DNA from: Bifidobacterium vansinderenii
Lineage (GTDB): Bacteria > Actinomycetota > Actinomycetes > Actinomycetales > Bifidobacteriaceae
Length of the DNA stretch: 64,000 bases
Reading direction: 5' to 3'
Assembly (NCBI RefSeq): GCF_002234915.1
Contig: NZ_NEWD01000014.1
Location: 1 to 64,000, forward strand
Of the stretch, positions 61,496-64,000 are shown piece by piece; position 1 is the first letter of the stretch; each line of letters opens with the position of its first letter. The notes under the pieces were generated by a model. The model was not told the origin of the DNA and searched no databases. It was given only the letters and a program-made list of their open reading frames with translations. The position numbers and the translations under genes are program-made.

Positions 61496-64000
61496 TATCG
61501 GACCTCCAATACGGATGTGATGTCGTCGGCACAGGCGGGGCAGGCGTCCTTGTGCCAGCAATGCTTGACGTGTTCGTCATCAGGGTCGGCAAACAGTCTC
61601 GTCGACTGCACGGCTCCGGCCGCATACAGCACGCGTGCGATCATGGTCAACGCCCATATGGTCTGCGTGCCACGCATGTCGAGCAGGATCTTCCATGCGG
61701 TGTCGCTTACGCCCGACGGCGGCACGGTCGGCAGGACAGGCTCGTCGAACAGTTTGCCGATCGACGACGCGTAGTAGCGCGGTGTGAACGGCTGATCGTT
61801 GATGTGCCCGTTGCGGAACAGGGCCGGCTGATGGCAGGATTCGGCCACGCGATTGTATGAGGGCGATGCCTTGTCCTTAACGAAGAACAGTCCGGACTGG
61901 CCGATGAACGGAATCCTGGGGAGCTTTCGCGGCTTCCCGTCCGTACCGCTGCCCGCGTTCACGGTTCTCAGCAGCTGTTCGTCGAACTGCTCGCCCAGCT
62001 GGTAGCACACCAGTTGCAGGTCGCTGAAGTTCTGTTTGGCACTTCGTGACTTGCCGGTCTTGTAGTCGATGAGTCGCAGCTGCCGGGTGCCGTCGTCCAT
62101 CACGCGCGTCTCCTCGCGGTCCATACGGCCCGAGATGCATACCTGCAGATTCTTGCTCATGCCTTCCGGCCAGCCGCCGACCAACGCGCCGAGCATGCCG
62201 TAGAAGTCGTCGAGCCCCACCTGCTTGACGCCCGGTGTGGCGTTGTATGCGGTCAGGATCCAGTTCAGATCGAACCGGGCGAGGAACGGCTTCTCGCATG
62301 TCGCGGATTCGATGGCACCGACCGGAACGGGCGACGTCTTGCTTCCCTGACGTCCGTACGTGCCGGCGGCGCCCGGTCCTCCCATGGCCGTGGCGCTGTC
62401 CACGAAGTATTCGGCGATGTGGCGCAGCAGCGTGCCGGCGGAACGGTCCTTATACATGGCGTCGTATCGTTCGGCCACGGACGGGATGTCCTCGGGATCC
62501 ACCCGCAGTTCGGCGTAGATGTCGAGCATGCGGTCGGTGATCGCGGCGGTCTTCTCCTCTGGCGTCGCTCCCGGCTGTCCATCCGGCAGATCCAGTCCTT
62601 CGGCGCTGGCACGTTCGGCCACGGCGTGGATGATGGTGCCGAAGCTCGTGGCCACGCTCGACGGGCGTGGTCCGACGAACTGGTTGTCCATCAGCCAGCA
62701 CACCGGGCAGTTCCAGATGCCGTCGACGGCGGACGGGGAGAGTCGGACCATGGGACCGGCCGTCTTGTCTCCGTCCGATGCCGTCTGTTCATCCACCTGA
62801 TTCCGTTCCTGTTTCGACAGCCCATCGGGCAGTGCCTTGGTGTCGAAAATCACGGCGTCGTCGGGCAGATCGTCGTCACGGGCGCCGTCGGCATACGCGG
62901 CATCCACGAACGGCCAGTTCCTCGGATCGGCGTACGCGACTCCCTGATCGCTCAGATACCGCAGCGTATCCGCAGCGTCGCGGAAGGCCTTGTCTCCGAC
63001 GATATCCCTTCCGGCGGCGAGTATGGCCCTGGCCTCGGTCACGATGCCGCGAACACTGAGCTCCAGACCGTGGTAGCGTTCCGACTGCCCCACCTCGGTG
63101 TAGTGGGTGAACGGCACGTCCTTGTTCTCCGGATCCTTGCGCACGAACAGTTCAGGCATGAATCCGTACAGGAAGTCGGACGGTACATGATCGTCGTCCG
63201 ATACCGCGCTCACCTGCACTCGTGATTCGGCTCTGGTGATCGCCATGAGGAAGCTTCGCTTCTCGCCATACAGCACCGATGCCACCCGTTCGGAACGCGT
63301 CGGCGCCACATCGCCGGCCCCGGTTCCGGCGAGCGAGGATGCGAGCCGTCCGTGCAGCATCACATCGGCCAGATCGTCGACGCCGAACATGGTGTTGCGC
63401 GCCGCCAGATTCGGCCACACGCCCTGTTGCACGGCGGGCATCCACACCAGAGGCCAACTGTGTCCGATCGCGCCGGCCGGCGTGGTGAGCGTCACCGCCT
63501 CTTCCACCGGTCGGACATGGGCCAGCGAATCCGCCTCGAGCTCCATGGCACGCACCTGTTCCACGAACGCCGTCACATCGTGCTGCGCGCCGCTGGACTC
63601 GGCGAACTGGAACAGTCGCATGGCGGTGTCGAGCCGGTCGTTGGCAGCACGGCCATCGGCATCATCACGCAACGCCTGACGCTGCCATCGTTCGGCCACG
63701 CCGGCCGCCTGCCATGCCTCCCACAGCACATAGCGGGACTCTTTCAGCGGCATGGACCGCAGCTTTTCGACCACAACGTCGATCATCGCCCAGGCCCGTT
63801 CAAACGCTGCGGCCTCCGGGTCGGTCCACGCCCGCTTTGCACGCGGTTTTCCGCTGTCAGCGCCCGCGGCCGCATCCGAACCGTTCTGATTCGTCTTCTC
63901 CTGTTTCGCATCGCGAGAGCCAAGCACCGAATGAATCGCCTGAATCACCCGTTCGGAGGGCTCGCCGCCCTCGGCCAGCAGCAGGTTCATGGCATCCGTG
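61495..64000 (-). CDS. Helicase-nuclease partner (AdnA-like), 5' end outside window
   Basis: About 835 C-terminal residues are visible and the frame stays open at the right edge. Helicase motifs V and VI are present in altered form (VTLTTPAGAIGHSWPLVW, SFLMAITRAESRV). The nuclease domain shows RMDREET and LRLIDYKTGKSR. One cysteine pair before it (WNCPVCW) and three at the C terminus (HCWHKDACPACADD) could hold a 4Fe-4S cluster, as in AddB-type nucleases. It precedes and overlaps the AdnB-like gene, as in mycobacteria. Confidence 0.78.
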   Translation of the reverse strand, partial: TDAMNLLLAEGGEPSERVIQAIHSVLGSRDAKQEKTNQNGSDAAAGADSGKPRAKRAWTDPEAAAFERAWAMIDVVVEKLRSMPLKESRYVLWEAWQAAGVAERWQRQALRDDADGRAANDRLDTAMRLFQFAESSGAQHDVTAFVEQVRAMELEADSLAHVRPVEEAVTLTTPAGAIGHSWPLVWMPAVQQGVWPNLAARNTMFGVDDLADVMLHGRLASSLAGTGAGDVAPTRSERVASVLYGEKRSFLMAITRAESRVQVSAVSDDDHVPSDFLYGFMPELFVRKDPENKDVPFTHYTEVGQSERYHGLELSVRGIVTEARAILAAGRDIVGDKAFRDAADTLRYLSDQGVAYADPRNWPFVDAAYADGARDDDLPDDAVIFDTKALPDGLSKQERNQVDEQTASDGDKTAGPMVRLSPSAVDGIWNCPVCWLMDNQFVGPRPSSVATSFGTIIHAVAERASAEGLDLPDGQPGATPEEKTAAITDRMLDIYAELRVDPEDIPSVAERYDAMYKDRSAGTLLRHIAEYFVDSATAMGGPGAAGTYGRQGSKTSPVPVGAIESATCEKPFLARFDLNWILTAYNATPGVKQVGLDDFYGMLGALVGGWPEGMSKNLQVCISGRMDREETRVMDDGTRQLRLIDYKTGKSRSAKQNFSDLQLVCYQLGEQFDEQLLRTVNAGSGTDGKPRKLPRIPFIGQSGLFFVKDKASPSYNRVAESCHQPALFRNGHINDQPFTPRYYASSIGKLFDEPVLPTVPPSGVSDTAWKILLDMRGTQTIWALTMIARVLYAAGAVQSTRLFADPDDEHVKHCWHKDACPACADDITSVLEVR

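Overview
This window is high-GC actinobacterial chromosome and almost certainly comes from a Bifidobacterium; I cannot name the species from sequence alone. The main reason is a complete pupylation set (ARC ATPase, Dop, Pup, PafA) with no 20S proteasome genes in the locus. Supporting signs are a ThiE-ThiC fusion, a helicase-motif-less PriA, a PGKGP-loop EF-P and dispersed GAGGGAG palindromes. It is core genome with one small accessory-looking island. There are no rRNA, tRNA, CRISPR or IS genes that I can support.

Layout from left to right. 1-5.5 kb (minus): arc-dop-inositol-phosphatase-like gene-pup-pafA (pafA cut by the window edge). 5.6-8.6 kb (plus): serB, then the Ktr-type potassium pair. 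8.7-15.7 kb (minus): metK, priA, a HAD hydrolase, fmt and rsmB. 16-26.4 kb: rpoZ (minus), ilvD (plus), then a long minus-strand run efp-nusB-carA-carB-pyrF-like-gmk. 26.6-31 kb (minus): the str operon rpsL-rpsG-fusA-tuf. 31.5-33.6 kb (minus): glmM and def. 33.8-35 kb (plus): a lone ARC-like AAA+ ATPase. 35.1-38 kb (minus): thiE-thiC under a TPP riboswitch. 38-47.9 kb (minus): pepN, a PucR-type regulator and a five-gene oligopeptide ABC transporter. 48-51.8 kb (minus): an ADP-ribosylglycohydrolase, dapA and RNase J. 52-54.1 kb (plus): an MFS transporter and dapB. 54.1-55.9 kb: a nuclease-like orphan gene between two near-identical palindromic repeat blocks. 55.9-64 kb (minus): a second MFS transporter and an AdnAB-type helicase-nuclease pair, the right-hand gene cut by the window edge.

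Functional threads. Carbamoyl phosphate synthesis, a degenerate OMP-decarboxylase paralogue and guanylate kinase share one transcription unit with NusB and EF-P. Peptide cleavage (PepN), a PucR regulator and a peptide importer are consecutive on one strand. Lysine/peptidoglycan genes dapA and dapB lie close together but on opposite strands.

The most unusual things are: (1) three copies of a palindromic array built from about 21-nt units of the type TTTGG(T/G)AGTC..AACG.GACA, two of which bracket a PD-(D/E)XK-like orphan gene; (2) a PyrF paralogue that has lost its catalytic Lys-Asp motif and carries a Q/S-rich tail; (3) an inositol-phosphatase-like protein with a lost metal ligand where proteasome genes would sit; (4) a second ARC-like unfoldase without the Pup-binding coiled coil; and (5) a dapA leader with mutually exclusive hairpins.
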